Assembly (NCBI GenBank): GCA_900114405.1
Contig: FOSY01000023.1
Location: 1-33,365 of the forward strand
From: Lachnospiraceae bacterium KH1T2
Lineage (GTDB): Bacteria > Bacillota > Clostridia > Lachnospirales > Lachnospiraceae
DNA: 33,365 nt
Direction of reading: 5' to 3'
Shown here: piece after piece, positions 1-8,508 of the stretch
Numbering within the stretch: position 1 is the first letter of the stretch
Layout: each line of letters opens with the position of its first letter
Program-made: the position numbers and the translations under genes
The notes under the pieces: generated by a model
The model's input: the letters and a program-made list of their open reading frames with translations, nothing else
Told to the model about the DNA's origin: nothing
The model's database searches: none

Positions 1-126
1 CTAATCACTTGGATTAAGGCTAATAAACTTAAAATATTAAACAGCGGTATTAAAATAGCTTAACAACTTAATAATCAGGGAGATTGACTGTACTTCCTTG
101 CTAAAAAGCAAAAATTTACCGCTAAT

Positions 127-441
127 GTGGTCGTTGGACTACTTGGTAATAAAAGTCCTGATTCAAACAGATTTACACTTGTAACTCCAAAGTCTGAAAA
201 TGATGTACGATTACAAGCTACACTTGCCAATCAGAACCCCACGGGCTTGCCCGTGGGTACAGTCAGAGAATTTTATTCTGTTAAAAATTATATTTGGGAA
301 TCTGATAAACTAGAATCGGAAATAGATTACGATACAATATTACAATTTTCATATAACAGCGGTAACGTCGAAATTGTAATGACAGATGGTTGTACGTCAG
401 TTGTTAAGTTTAACTGTGGTGACTATAGAATATTTTTTTGA
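127..441 (+). CDS. Unrecognised small protein, possibly a fragment
   Basis: I do not recognise this 104-residue reading frame. The frame is open upstream to a TGA at 85-87, with a GTG at 127 and no convincing ribosome site, so the start is uncertain and the gene may be a 3' remnant. The protein has no clear signal peptide or membrane segment. The C-terminal part has alternating hydrophobic residues suggestive of beta strands. A perfect hairpin repeat at 238-257 lies inside the frame and encodes the peptide PTGLPVG, so part of this protein may come from a palindromic repeat. It is separated from mutS2 by a palindrome and a promoter and is probably unrelated to that operon. Confidence 0.35.
   Translation: MVVGLLGNKSPDSNRFTLVTPKSENDVRLQATLANQNPTGLPVGTVREFYSVKNYIWESDKLESEIDYDTILQFSYNSGNVEIVMTDGCTSVVKFNCGDYRIFF
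238..257. repeat. 9-bp perfect hairpin inside an ORF
   Basis: CCCACGGGC at 238-246 and GCCCGTGGG at 249-257 are exact reverse complements separated by two bases. The GC-rich stem contrasts with the AT-rich surroundings and is read in frame as Pro-Thr-Gly-Leu-Pro-Val-Gly. It looks like a mobile palindromic repeat that landed in, or helped create, the reading frame. Confidence 0.6.
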
Positions 442-485
442 ACTCTAAACTGTAAATTATATTATGCAGAGTAAAAGATTATAGA

Positions 486-524
486 GAGTTTGCGTAAACT
501 CCGCAGCGTAGTGCTCCGTTTACG
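486..524. repeat. Nested palindrome upstream of mutS2
   Basis: GAGTTT (486-491) pairs with AAACTC (496-501) around GCGT. Overlapping this, CGTAAAC (493-499) pairs with GTTTACG (518-524). Two mutually exclusive hairpins are therefore possible. The sequence lies upstream of the mutS2 promoter and has no terminator-type T-run. It may belong to the palindromic repeats seen elsewhere in the window. Confidence 0.45.
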
Positions 525-567
525 TGTGAACTGTTACCTAAATATTTCTACTATAGAGCTGCACATA

Positions 568-596
568 CTGCAATACTGTTAAATATAGTGTATAAT
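568..596 (+). promoter_or_regulatory. Probable sigma-A promoter of the mutS2 operon
   Basis: A perfect -10 box TATAAT (591-596) lies 17 bases after a weak -35 candidate, CTGCAA (568-573). Transcription would begin near 603, downstream of the ATG at 588. This supports the ATG at 618 as the mutS2 start. Confidence 0.55.
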
Positions 597-617
597 TGTA
601 TTTTGAGGTATTGTGTT

Positions 618-3002
618 ATGAATGAAAAAGTATTACATGTATTAGAATTTGATAAAATAATAGAACGCCTGCAGGCACATGCGTCATCTGCCAGAGGTAA
701 GCAGATGTCGAGAGAGCTTGTGCCTTATGACAACATGGCGGATATAGAACGTGCGCAGACTGAAACCGCAGATGCACTTGAAAGAATTTTTGCAAAGGGA
801 AGTCTTTCTTTTGCGGGTATAAAAGATGTCAGAGGGTCACTTCATACGGCAGAGGCCGGTGGAACACTTTCTACACGTGAGCTTATGGATATAGCGGCAG
901 TACTTGAAACTACAGATCAGGTGCGGCGCTATGGAATGAGAGATGAGGATTCTGAAAAAGCGGCAGATTCGCTTGAGGACAGATTTAATTGTCTCTCACC
1001 TTTGAATAATCTGGCTTCAGAGATAAGGCATTGTATCCTCGATGAAGATAATATCGCGGATGATGCAAGCTCAGAGCTTAAGAGCATCAGAAGGCAAAAG
1101 GGGATAGTTTCCGAGAAGGTTCATGGAACTTTAAGCTCTTTGATAAATGGCTCGCTTAAGACTTATCTCATGGATAACGTCATAACTATGAGAAATAACC
1201 GTTACTGCGTACCTGTAAGGGCGGAGTACAAGTCGCAGGTTCCGGGTATGGTACATGACCAGTCGGCAACAGGTGCGACACTTTTCATAGAGCCGCAGTC
1301 AATAGTAAAACTCAATAATGACATCAGGGAGCTTGAACTTCAGGAAAAGGCTGAGATCCAGCAGATCCTTAAGAATCTTTCAGCTATGTGCGGAGTGAAT
1401 GCAGAGGTTATAAGGGCAAATGATGCTATTTTGACAGAGCTTGACTTTATCTTTGCAAAAGCTGCACTTGCACTTGACATGGATGCCATGAAGCCTGTCT
1501 TTAACACTAACGAGATAATTCGCCTCAAAGGCGCACGCCATCCGCTGATAGATAAGAAGAAGGTAGTTCCGATAGATATCCACCTTGGAGATGAGTTTGA
1601 CCTGTTGATCGTTACAGGACCAAATACCGGCGGTAAGACAGTTTCCTTAAAGACAGTAGGTCTCTGTGAGCTTATGGGTCTTTCAGGACTTCACATCCCG
1701 GCAGAGGATCGTTCAGAACTTTCATTCTTCCGCGAAATCTATGCAGATATAGGTGATGAGCAGTCTATCGAGCAGAGCTTGTCGACATTCTCATCACATA
1801 TGAAAAATATAGTAGAGATACTTCAGCATGCTAATATTACAAGTCTTTGCCTTTTCGACGAACTTGGTGCAGGTACAGACCCGACAGAAGGTGCAGCACT
1901 TGCAACAGCAGAGCTTGACTGGCTTCATAAGAGAAGCATCAGAACCATCGCCACAACTCACTACAGCGAGCTGAAAGAGTATGCGCTCACCACAAACTGG
2001 GTTGAGAATGCCTGCTGTGAGTTTGATGTGGAGACATTACGACCTACATACAGGATTCTTGTAGGTGTCCCTGGTAAGAGTAACGCTTTTGCTATTTCAG
2101 AAAGACTTGGACTTCCTGATTTCATCATCAAAGATGCTAAGGAAAGAGTAAATGAAGAGGATGAGAAATTTGAAAATCTTCTTGCGAGTCTTGAGAAGAA
2201 TCGTGTCGAGCTTGAAAAGCGTAAGGCAGAGATAGCAAAGTCTGAGGCAGAGGTCGCTAAACTTCAGGAGGAACTTGACTCCGGCAGACAGAAGCTTGAA
2301 GCTTCAAAGGAAAAGATCTTAAGCAAGGCTAAGGAAGAAGCAAGGGCACTTCTTTCTGAAGCAAAGGCTACAGCTGATGAAACGATCAAAAATATGCAGA
2401 AGTACGCTGATTCTGATGCAGTAAAAGCTGCAGAGAGAGACCGCGCAAGACTTCGTGATCAGCTTGGAAAGACTAAGGGTAAGCAGCAGGGGCTTCAGTC
2501 ATCTGACGATGCGGGTATCGACCCTAAGAAGATCAAGATGGGCGATGAGGTCAAGATCGTTTCTATGGGACTTCATGGTACGGTCAATTCACTTCCGGAT
2601 TCTAAGGGAAATTTGTTCGTACAGTGTGGTATTATAAAATATAAAGCTAATGCTTCGGATCTTATTTTCGAGAAGCCGAAGAATGATACTAAGAAGACAA
2701 AGGTTAAGTCCGGACAGAAATCGCTTTCACATGCAGGGACTATCAAGACAGAATGTATGCTCCTTGGAATGACAGGGTTTGATGCAGAGCAGACATTGAG
2801 CCACTACCTTGATGAAGCATACCTTTCACATCTTCCGCAGGCAAGGATAGTACATGGTAAGGGTTCAGGCGTGCTTAGAAAGGTAGTGCATGATTTCCTG
2901 AAACGCTGCAAATATGTCGAAAGCTTCAGACTTGGCGAATTCGGTGAGGGGGATGCCGGAGTGACCATAGTTACATTTAAACAGCAGAAGGGTAAAAAAT
3001 AA
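618..3002 (+). CDS. mutS2: MutS2 family protein (DNA mismatch-like ATPase with Smr domain)
   Basis: This 794-residue protein is a MutS2: core and lever helices, then the ATPase with Walker A GPNTGGKT at 334-341 and the DELGAGTDPTEG motif from 414, a charged coiled-coil insertion around 511-595, and a C-terminal Smr domain around 708-793. MutS2 proteins act on branched DNA or collided ribosomes rather than in classical mismatch repair. The start at 618 is preferred over an in-frame ATG at 588 because a GAGG site at 605-608 precedes it and the -10 box overlaps the earlier codon. The Smr HGKG motif (746-749) is kept, but the usual LDLRG motif reads MLLGM (714-718), so the acidic residue tied to nuclease activity is missing. 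The stop overlaps the next gene as TAATG. Confidence 0.95.
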   Translation: MNEKVLHVLEFDKIIERLQAHASSARGKQMSRELVPYDNMADIERAQTETADALERIFAKGSLSFAGIKDVRGSLHTAEAGGTLSTRELMDIAAVLETTDQVRRYGMRDEDSEKAADSLEDRFNCLSPLNNLASEIRHCILDEDNIADDASSELKSIRRQKGIVSEKVHGTLSSLINGSLKTYLMDNVITMRNNRYCVPVRAEYKSQVPGMVHDQSATGATLFIEPQSIVKLNNDIRELELQEKAEIQQILKNLSAMCGVNAEVIRANDAILTELDFIFAKAALALDMDAMKPVFNTNEIIRLKGARHPLIDKKKVVPIDIHLGDEFDLLIVTGPNTGGKTVSLKTVGLCELMGLSGLHIPAEDRSELSFFREIYADIGDEQSIEQSLSTFSSHMKNIVEILQHANITSLCLFDELGAGTDPTEGAALATAELDWLHKRSIRTIATTHYSELKEYALTTNWVENACCEFDVETLRPTYRILVGVPGKSNAFAISERLGLPDFIIKDAKERVNEEDEKFENLLASLEKNRVELEKRKAEIAKSEAEVAKLQEELDSGRQKLEASKEKILSKAKEEARALLSEAKATADETIKNMQKYADSDAVKAAERDRARLRDQLGKTKGKQQGLQSSDDAGIDPKKIKMGDEVKIVSMGLHGTVNSLPDSKGNLFVQCGIIKYKANASDLIFEKPKNDTKKTKVKSGQKSLSHAGTIKTECMLLGMTGFDAEQTLSHYLDEAYLSHLPQARIVHGKGSGVLRKVVHDFLKRCKYVESFRLGEFGEGDAGVTIVTFKQQKGKK

Positions 3003-3709
3003 TGGTAGATAAGCAGAAGGTACTTATTGTCGATGATGACAATAACATTGCTGAGCTCATCTCACTTTACTTCACTAAGGAATGCTTTGAAACAAAGATA
3101 GTGAATGATGGAGAGAGTGCAGTTAAGGAATTTGGGATATTTCAGCCGAATCTGATACTTCTTGATCTGATGCTTCCGGGAATAGATGGATATCAGGTGT
3201 GCAGGGAGATACGTCAGAAGTCGCAGGTGCCGATCATCATGCTTTCAGCGAAAGGTGAAGTTTTTGATAAGGTGCTTGGACTTGAACTTGGGGCTGACGA
3301 CTATATGGAAAAGCCCTTTGATTCGAAAGAGCTCATTGCGAGGGCGAAAGCGGTGCTCAGGCGTTCACAGCAGGTAGTGAAAGCTGAAGCGCCTAAGAAT
3401 GAAGTCAAGAAAGTAGAGTATAAGGATCTGATAATAAATCAGACGAATTACTCTGTGGTATATTGTGGAAAGCCGATAGATATGCCGCCGAAGGAGCTTG
3501 AACTTCTTTACTTCATCGCTTCTTCTCCAAATCAGGTATTTACCAGAGAGCAGCTTTTGGATAATATATGGGGATATGAGTACATTGGAGATACTCGTAC
3601 TGTAGATGTTCATATCAAGAGACTTCGTGAAAAGATAAAGGATAACGATGCCTGGCGTATAACAACAGTTTGGGGAATCGGCTATAAGTTTGAAACCATG
3701 GAGAAATGA
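3002..3709 (+). CDS. OmpR/PhoB-family response regulator without adjacent kinase
   Basis: The 235-residue protein has an N-terminal receiver domain and a C-terminal winged-helix DNA-binding domain of the OmpR type, so it should bind promoter DNA when phosphorylated. Visible receiver residues are the acidic pocket near D11-D13, the phosphoacceptor D55 in LLDLMLPG, and K104 in EKPF. The C-terminal half shows the typical region around 195-233 ending in WGIGYKFE. It starts one base inside the mutS2 stop (TAATG) and is almost certainly co-transcribed with it. No histidine kinase follows; the next gene is an HtrA-like membrane protein. It is therefore an orphan regulator here, and its partner must be elsewhere. 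The targets are not visible. Confidence 0.93.
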   Translation: MVDKQKVLIVDDDNNIAELISLYFTKECFETKIVNDGESAVKEFGIFQPNLILLDLMLPGIDGYQVCREIRQKSQVPIIMLSAKGEVFDKVLGLELGADDYMEKPFDSKELIARAKAVLRRSQQVVKAEAPKNEVKKVEYKDLIINQTNYSVVYCGKPIDMPPKELELLYFIASSPNQVFTREQLLDNIWGYEYIGDTRTVDVHIKRLREKIKDNDAWRITTVWGIGYKFETMEK

Positions 3710-3715
3710 TGACAT

Positions 3716-5044
3716 ATGAACGATAATGAAGAAAAAGATTCCGAGTTTCAGTTCATTACGGAAACCATAAAGGATAAGCCGCTGGATAAGAAGAAATTGT
3801 TTGAGAGAATGCTGATGATAGTTATATCAGCGGCACTCTTTGGGGGAGTTGCGGCAGTTGTTTTTTCGGTGATAGTACGCCCTATGATGCCGAATAGCAA
3901 TGAAATAAGAGTTGTAAATATTCCGGCTGATGAAAATAACTTACCGACACTTGCAGTATCTGAGGACTCTTTGGATGAAGAGCCTTCTGAAAATTCTGTA
4001 AGTGAGGATAAGCCAACTCAGATCATTAATAACATTACGGAGAAAGTTTCACTTACCACAGAGGACTATGAGCAGCTGTACAAGGCACTTGGTGAGGCTG
4101 TGGATGAAGCTGAACGGTCTATCGTCACGGTAACGGGTGTTTCGTCTGATACAGACTGGTTTGAAAATACCGTCGAGGACGCATCTACAAGTGCAGGTGT
4201 GATAGTCGCAAATAATGGCCGTGAACTGCTGATACTCGTTGACTCAGACGTTACTGCAAAAGCGGATAAGACAACCGTAACCTTTGCAGATGGTACATCA
4301 GCTGAGGCTGATATCAAGAAGGTAGATCATAACACCGGACTTGAGATAATCGCTACACCTATGAGCTCTATCAGCGAGGAGACATTGAACATTATCGCTG
4401 AGGCAAAGCTGGGTAATACTAAAACAGAGGACCTTTCTGAGACACCTGTGATGGCTGTCGGGAGACCACTTGGCAGCAGCGGTACATCTGCTTATGGACT
4501 TATCACAAGCTCAAATCGTGTGATGAATGGCACAGACCGCAACTTTCATCTGGTTTCCACGGATATTTATGGAAGTACAGAGGGCAGCGGCGCGATATTT
4601 AACTATGAAGGCGAAGTACTCGGAATCATTTCTCAAAAGACAGCTTCAAAAGATGCTGAAAATCTTATTTGTGGATATTGTATTTCTGACTTGAAGGAGA
4701 TCATTGAGGACCTTTCGAACGGCAAGAGTGCAGCATGCCTCGGAATAGAAGGAACAGATGTTACAGAAAATGCGCATAAGGAATATGAAGTTCCATATGG
4801 GGCGTATGTAAAAACGGTAGTTATGGGATCACCGGCGATGGAGGCAGGAATTCAGAGCGGTGACGTTATCACTAAGATCGGAACTATGGAGATCAAAAAT
4901 TTTAGTGATTATACAAGGGCAATAGCTGCGGGACAGCCGGATGATGACGCCATTGTCACGGTAATGCGTTATGCGAGAGGTGAGTACACTGATATGACAT
5001 TTGATGTGACATACACCACGCTAAGCAAAAGTTTAACTAATTAA
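3716..5044 (+). CDS. Membrane-anchored HtrA-like PDZ protein, apparently protease-dead
   Basis: The order of parts is: charged cytoplasmic N-terminus (1-30), one membrane segment (about 34-56), acidic linker (60-115), trypsin-like S1C fold (about 125-330) and a PDZ domain (about 337-432). The whole resembles DegP/HtrA serine proteases that act on the outer face of the membrane. Aligned by eye with DegP, none of the catalytic triad is kept. The NNHVV histidine position reads D178, the TDLAV aspartate position reads G208, and the GNSGG serine position reads G290 with a serine only at the next residue (S291). This suggests a binding or sensing role rather than proteolysis. It lies six bases after the orphan response regulator, so the two may work together. 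The family call is sure; inactivity is an inference from a hand alignment. Confidence 0.85.
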   Translation: MNDNEEKDSEFQFITETIKDKPLDKKKLFERMLMIVISAALFGGVAAVVFSVIVRPMMPNSNEIRVVNIPADENNLPTLAVSEDSLDEEPSENSVSEDKPTQIINNITEKVSLTTEDYEQLYKALGEAVDEAERSIVTVTGVSSDTDWFENTVEDASTSAGVIVANNGRELLILVDSDVTAKADKTTVTFADGTSAEADIKKVDHNTGLEIIATPMSSISEETLNIIAEAKLGNTKTEDLSETPVMAVGRPLGSSGTSAYGLITSSNRVMNGTDRNFHLVSTDIYGSTEGSGAIFNYEGEVLGIISQKTASKDAENLICGYCISDLKEIIEDLSNGKSAACLGIEGTDVTENAHKEYEVPYGAYVKTVVMGSPAMEAGIQSGDVITKIGTMEIKNFSDYTRAIAAGQPDDDAIVTVMRYARGEYTDMTFDVTYTTLSKSLTN

Positions 5045-5074
5045 TTTATGATTTAGGAATGAGGATTTAAAACA

Positions 5075-6034
5075 ATGAAATACATCAGCGACTTAAAAGA
5101 AGGCGATACACTGGGAGACGTATATCTTTGCAAGTTTCACAGTCAGGCTGTGACTAGAAATGGAAAACCGTATATAAATTGTATCCTTCAGGATCGTACA
5201 GGTACTTTGGATGCGAAGATCTGGGAACCAAACTCAGACGGTATCGCTGATTTTGATACGCTTGATTATATTCAGGTAGTTGGAGATGTGACACGTTATC
5301 AGGGAGCGCTTCAGGCATCTTTGAAGAGAGTAAGAGTTGCGCAGGAAGATGAGTATATTCCTGCAGATTATCTTCCGGTGAGCAAATTTGACATCGATGA
5401 GATGTATAAGTCACTCAAAGAGATAATCGAAACTGTTAAAAATCAGTATCTTCATGAGCTGCTTAAAAGACTTTTTATCGATGATGCTGATTTTGTAAAG
5501 AAATTTAAGATGAGCTCAGCAGCTAAGAGCATCCATCATGGATTTGTCGGTGGTCTTATGCAGCACACACTTGCAGTTACACGTCTTTGTAAATTTTACA
5601 CAAAGGCATATCCTGCTCTGAATCACGATCTGCTCATTACATCAGCACTTCTGCATGACGTAGGTAAAACAAGAGAGCTTTCACCATTTCCGCAGAATGA
5701 CTATACCGATGCGGGCCAGCTTCTCGGACATATCGTGATCGGAACAGAGATGATCGGTGAGCTTGCAAGAAATATAGACGGCTTCCCGGAAAAGCTTTTA
5801 AGAGAGCTTCAGCATTGCATCGTTGCCCATCACGGTGAGCTGGAGTATGGATCACCTAAGAAGCCTGCACTTATGGAAGCTATGGCGCTTAATCTTGCAG
5901 ATAATACGGATGCGCGTATGGAGACTATGACAGAACTTCTCGACAGCACTAAGCCTGCTGAGGGTTCTAACGGTTGGCTTGGTTATAACAGGATTTTTGA
6001 ATCCAATGTCAGAAAGGCCGGAGAATGGAATTAA
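5075..6034 (+). CDS. yhaM: YhaM-type 3'-5' exoribonuclease (OB fold plus HD domain)
   Basis: The 319-residue protein has an N-terminal OB fold for nucleic-acid binding (about 10-90) and an HD phosphohydrolase domain (about 150-300). Likely metal ligands are H164, H194-D195 in LLHDVGKT, H219, the H252-H253 pair and D277. This architecture and length match YhaM, a 3'-5' exonuclease of Firmicutes that trims RNA and some DNA. A GAGG-containing ribosome site lies before the ATG. The end overlaps the start of rlmD by 10 bases, so it belongs to the mutS2-rlmD operon. Confidence 0.9.
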   Translation: MKYISDLKEGDTLGDVYLCKFHSQAVTRNGKPYINCILQDRTGTLDAKIWEPNSDGIADFDTLDYIQVVGDVTRYQGALQASLKRVRVAQEDEYIPADYLPVSKFDIDEMYKSLKEIIETVKNQYLHELLKRLFIDDADFVKKFKMSSAAKSIHHGFVGGLMQHTLAVTRLCKFYTKAYPALNHDLLITSALLHDVGKTRELSPFPQNDYTDAGQLLGHIVIGTEMIGELARNIDGFPEKLLRELQHCIVAHHGELEYGSPKKPALMEAMALNLADNTDARMETMTELLDSTKPAEGSNGWLGYNRIFESNVRKAGEWN

Positions 6035-7665
6035 AGAAAAATCAGGAGATCCGTGTGGAAATCACGGATCTCACAAACGATGGGGAAGGCTTGGGTAAAA
6101 TTGACGGCTTTCCTTTTTTTATTAAAGATACAGTGCCGGGAGATGTGGTGACTGCTACAGTAATGAAAGCGAAGAAGAATTATGCTTTTGCAAGGCTTAA
6201 GCAGGTGATAACTCCTTCTGCAGACAGAGTGCGCCCGGAGTGCAAAGTGGCGCGTTCATGCGGAGGATGCAAGATACAGGCGCTTTCATATGAAGCAGAG
6301 CTTAAGTATAAGCAGTCTAAGGTTCATAATTGTCTTCTGAGAATTGGCGGTATACCGGAAAAAGTACTTTCTGTGGCTGAGGAGCCGATCATAGGCATGG
6401 AAAAGCCTTGGAGATACCGTAATAAGGCGCAGTATCCGATCGGAAGAGATAAGGATGGAAGGATAGTTGCGGGATTTTATGCAGGACGTACACATGACAT
6501 CATTGAATGCAGCGACTGTCTTCTGACTCCGCCGGAGTTTCAGACTATCCTTCGTACAGTCATTGGTTTCATGGAGGACTATGGGATAAGCCCGTATGAC
6601 GAGAATTCAGGTAAGGGACTTGTGCGCCACCTCTTGATAAGGAAAGGTTTTAAGACAGGCGAGCTCATGGTGTGCCTTGTGGTAACATCAAAGAAGTTTC
6701 CTCATAGTGAAGAGTTTGTGCAGTGTCTCAGGGGTATACCGGGAATGAAGTCTGTCACACTCAACATCAATGCAGAGAAGACAAATGTTATCCTTGGAAA
6801 GGAAGTAGTTGTTCTCGATGGGCAGGGATATATCACGGATATTTTGGGTGGTCTGAAATTTCAGATATCTCCGCTTTCTTTCTATCAGGTAAACCCTGTG
6901 CAGTGTGAAAAGTTATATTCTAAGGCTTTGGAGTATGCTGATCTCAGTGGAGAAGAAGAGGTCTGGGACGTATGCTGCGGAATAGGAACTATCACGCTTT
7001 TCCTCGCGGGAAAGGCAGGAAGAGTGCATGGGCTTGAGATCGTTCCTGAGGCGATAGAGGATGCCAAAGTAAATGCGCAGATAAATGGAATTGAGAATGC
7101 GGACTTTATCGCTGCAGCAGCAGAGGACTATATGCCGGCTCATACGGATATTTCGGCAGATGTGGTTGTTGTTGACCCGCCGCGAAAGGGCTTGGAAACT
7201 TCGGTTCTTGAAACGATAGTAAAAATGAATCCTAAGAAGGTTGTCTATGTTTCATGTGACCCGGCAACGCTCGCAAGGGATATTAAAGTATTGCTGGCAG
7301 CGGGCTATAAGCTTAAAAAGTTTGTGGCATGCGATCAGTTTAGCCATACAAGCCATGTGGAGACTGTTGTTCTTCTGTCCCAACAAAAGCCTGATGATCA
7401 TATCGAGATAGAAATTAATCTTGATGAGATTGATGCTACAAGTGCAGAGACAAAGGCCACGTATATGAAAATACAGAACTGGGTACAGGAAAAGTATGGT
7501 TTTCATGTCACAAATCTGAACATTGCTCAGGTGAAGCAGAAACATGGGATTATAGAAAGAGAGAATTATAATAAGCCTAAATCTGAGAATAGCAGACAGC
7601 CTGGAACAACACCAGAAAAGGAGAATGCTATTACTGAGGCACTAAAGTTTTTTAAGATGATATAA
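6025..7665 (+). CDS. rlmD: 23S rRNA (uracil-C5)-methyltransferase RlmD-like, with C-terminal extension
   Basis: The protein methylates a uridine to m5U using SAM. It has an N-terminal TRAM domain (1-60), an Fe-S cluster set C73, C79, C82 and C162 (spacing as in RlmD/RumA), a SAM-binding methyltransferase core (WDVCCGIGT at 314-322), DPPRKG at 384-389 and the catalytic cysteine C411 in SCDPATLARD. TrmA-family cores normally end near the HVETVVLLS stretch (444-452). This one continues for about 95 residues into a compact helical domain, giving 546 residues in all. A diverged second copy of the 3' part (from 7360) occurs at 21579-21899. Ribosome site AAAGG at 6013-6017. The gene overlaps yhaM and is followed by a terminator. 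Confidence 0.9.
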   Translation: MELKKNQEIRVEITDLTNDGEGLGKIDGFPFFIKDTVPGDVVTATVMKAKKNYAFARLKQVITPSADRVRPECKVARSCGGCKIQALSYEAELKYKQSKVHNCLLRIGGIPEKVLSVAEEPIIGMEKPWRYRNKAQYPIGRDKDGRIVAGFYAGRTHDIIECSDCLLTPPEFQTILRTVIGFMEDYGISPYDENSGKGLVRHLLIRKGFKTGELMVCLVVTSKKFPHSEEFVQCLRGIPGMKSVTLNINAEKTNVILGKEVVVLDGQGYITDILGGLKFQISPLSFYQVNPVQCEKLYSKALEYADLSGEEEVWDVCCGIGTITLFLAGKAGRVHGLEIVPEAIEDAKVNAQINGIENADFIAAAAEDYMPAHTDISADVVVVDPPRKGLETSVLETIVKMNPKKVVYVSCDPATLARDIKVLLAAGYKLKKFVACDQFSHTSHVETVVLLSQQKPDDHIEIEINLDEIDATSAETKATYMKIQNWVQEKYGFHVTNLNIAQVKQKHGIIERENYNKPKSENSRQPGTTPEKENAITEALKFFKMI

Positions 7666-7670
7666 GTTTG

Positions 7671-7701
7671 AGGACAGGGAATAAAAAACCTGTCCTTTTT
7701 C
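7671..7701 (+). terminator. Rho-independent terminator of the mutS2-rlmD operon
   Basis: AGGACAGG (7671-7678) pairs exactly with CCTGTCCT (7689-7696) around an A-rich loop and is followed by a T-run. It is six bases after the rlmD stop. Confidence 0.88.
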
Positions 7702-7746
7702 TATTATTAAAAATGTTTTGTAAAGTGGTTCGTACAGAAATTATTA

Positions 7747-7774
7747 TTGACAAAAATAACAGTGTTAGTATAAT
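7747..7774 (+). promoter_or_regulatory. Strong sigma-A promoter of the tetR gene
   Basis: Perfect TTGACA (7747-7752) and TATAAT (7769-7774) boxes are separated by 16 bases. The repressor operators at 7755-7792 overlap the spacer, the -10 box and the start region. Confidence 0.85.
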
Positions 7775-7792
7775 AAAACTAACAATGTTAGT
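7755..7792. promoter_or_regulatory. Tandem TetR operators over the promoter
   Basis: Two 15-bp palindromes of the form ACTAAC-N3-GTTAGT are present. One is exact at 7778-7792. The other, at 7755-7769, has one mismatch (AATAAC-AGT-GTTAGT). Their centres are 23 bp apart, about two helical turns. The position over the -10 box implies autorepression by the TetR protein encoded just downstream. Confidence 0.75.
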
Positions 7793-7813
7793 TTACGAGG
7801 AATGGGAGTAAAT

Positions 7814-8380
7814 ATGCCAAGAACAGGATTATCTAAGGAAGAAATAATAGAAAAAGCTGCTACATTAGCAAATGAAAAGGGGTTATCATATTTGAGCGTC
7901 ACAACGCTTTCTGAATATTTAGGAATCAGAAAACCGTCTCTCTATAATCATGTAAAGTCAATAGATGATTTGCACTATAAGCTTATGATCTATGGTTGGA
8001 AGAAGGTTTCGGATGAGATAGTTGCAGGAATTGATTCAACCAGTCCAAAAGAAAAACTCAAAAATTATGGCATAGCATTTTACAGATTTTCTATGGAGAA
8101 TCCGGGTGTATTTGAGGCGATGCTTTGGTATAACAAATACTCTGATGAAACTTTACTTGAAGCTACAGAGGGCTTGTATTCATTTTTCTTTGAACAAACA
8201 GATAGTCTTGGTATAGATAGAGAGGTGGCAAATCATTTGCTTAGAACTTACAGAGCTTTTCTTGAAGGATTTATCATGCTACAGATCCATAATTCTTTTG
8301 GCAATCCGATTTCTATTGATGAAAGCTTCGAGATATCTATGAATGTACTGATATCTGGTATGGAGCAGTATAGGAGATGA
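7814..8380 (+). CDS. TetR/AcrR-family repressor
   Basis: The N-terminal 50 residues form a TetR helix-turn-helix (LSKEEIIEKAATLANEKG, then the IRKPSLYNHV recognition helix). The rest is a helical ligand-binding and dimerisation domain of the WHG/TetR_C type. The ATG at 7814 is preferred because GGGAG (7804-7808) lies five bases before it; an in-frame ATG at 7802 has its GAGG only one base away. The gene stands alone, with a strong promoter covered by two matching palindromes, so it very likely represses itself. No efflux pump or oxidoreductase is adjacent; the next gene is an RsgA-like GTPase 128 bases on. The inducer and any other target are unknown. Confidence 0.88.
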   Translation: MPRTGLSKEEIIEKAATLANEKGLSYLSVTTLSEYLGIRKPSLYNHVKSIDDLHYKLMIYGWKKVSDEIVAGIDSTSPKEKLKNYGIAFYRFSMENPGVFEAMLWYNKYSDETLLEATEGLYSFFFEQTDSLGIDREVANHLLRTYRAFLEGFIMLQIHNSFGNPISIDESFEISMNVLISGMEQYRR

Positions 8381-8508
8381 CTATTGTTGTTGCGATTGTT
8401 TACTGTATATATCTGGGAAGAATAAAAGAGGATGCCATAAAAAAATGAGAACAGCTCTATTCCAGACAGTGTGATCCATACTGATATTGGCTATAAGGAT
8501 GGAGACAA

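Noticed and set aside
588..617. The first ATG of mutS2 at 588
   Set aside because: It overlaps the -10 box, has no ribosome site and adds residues not seen in MutS2 proteins.
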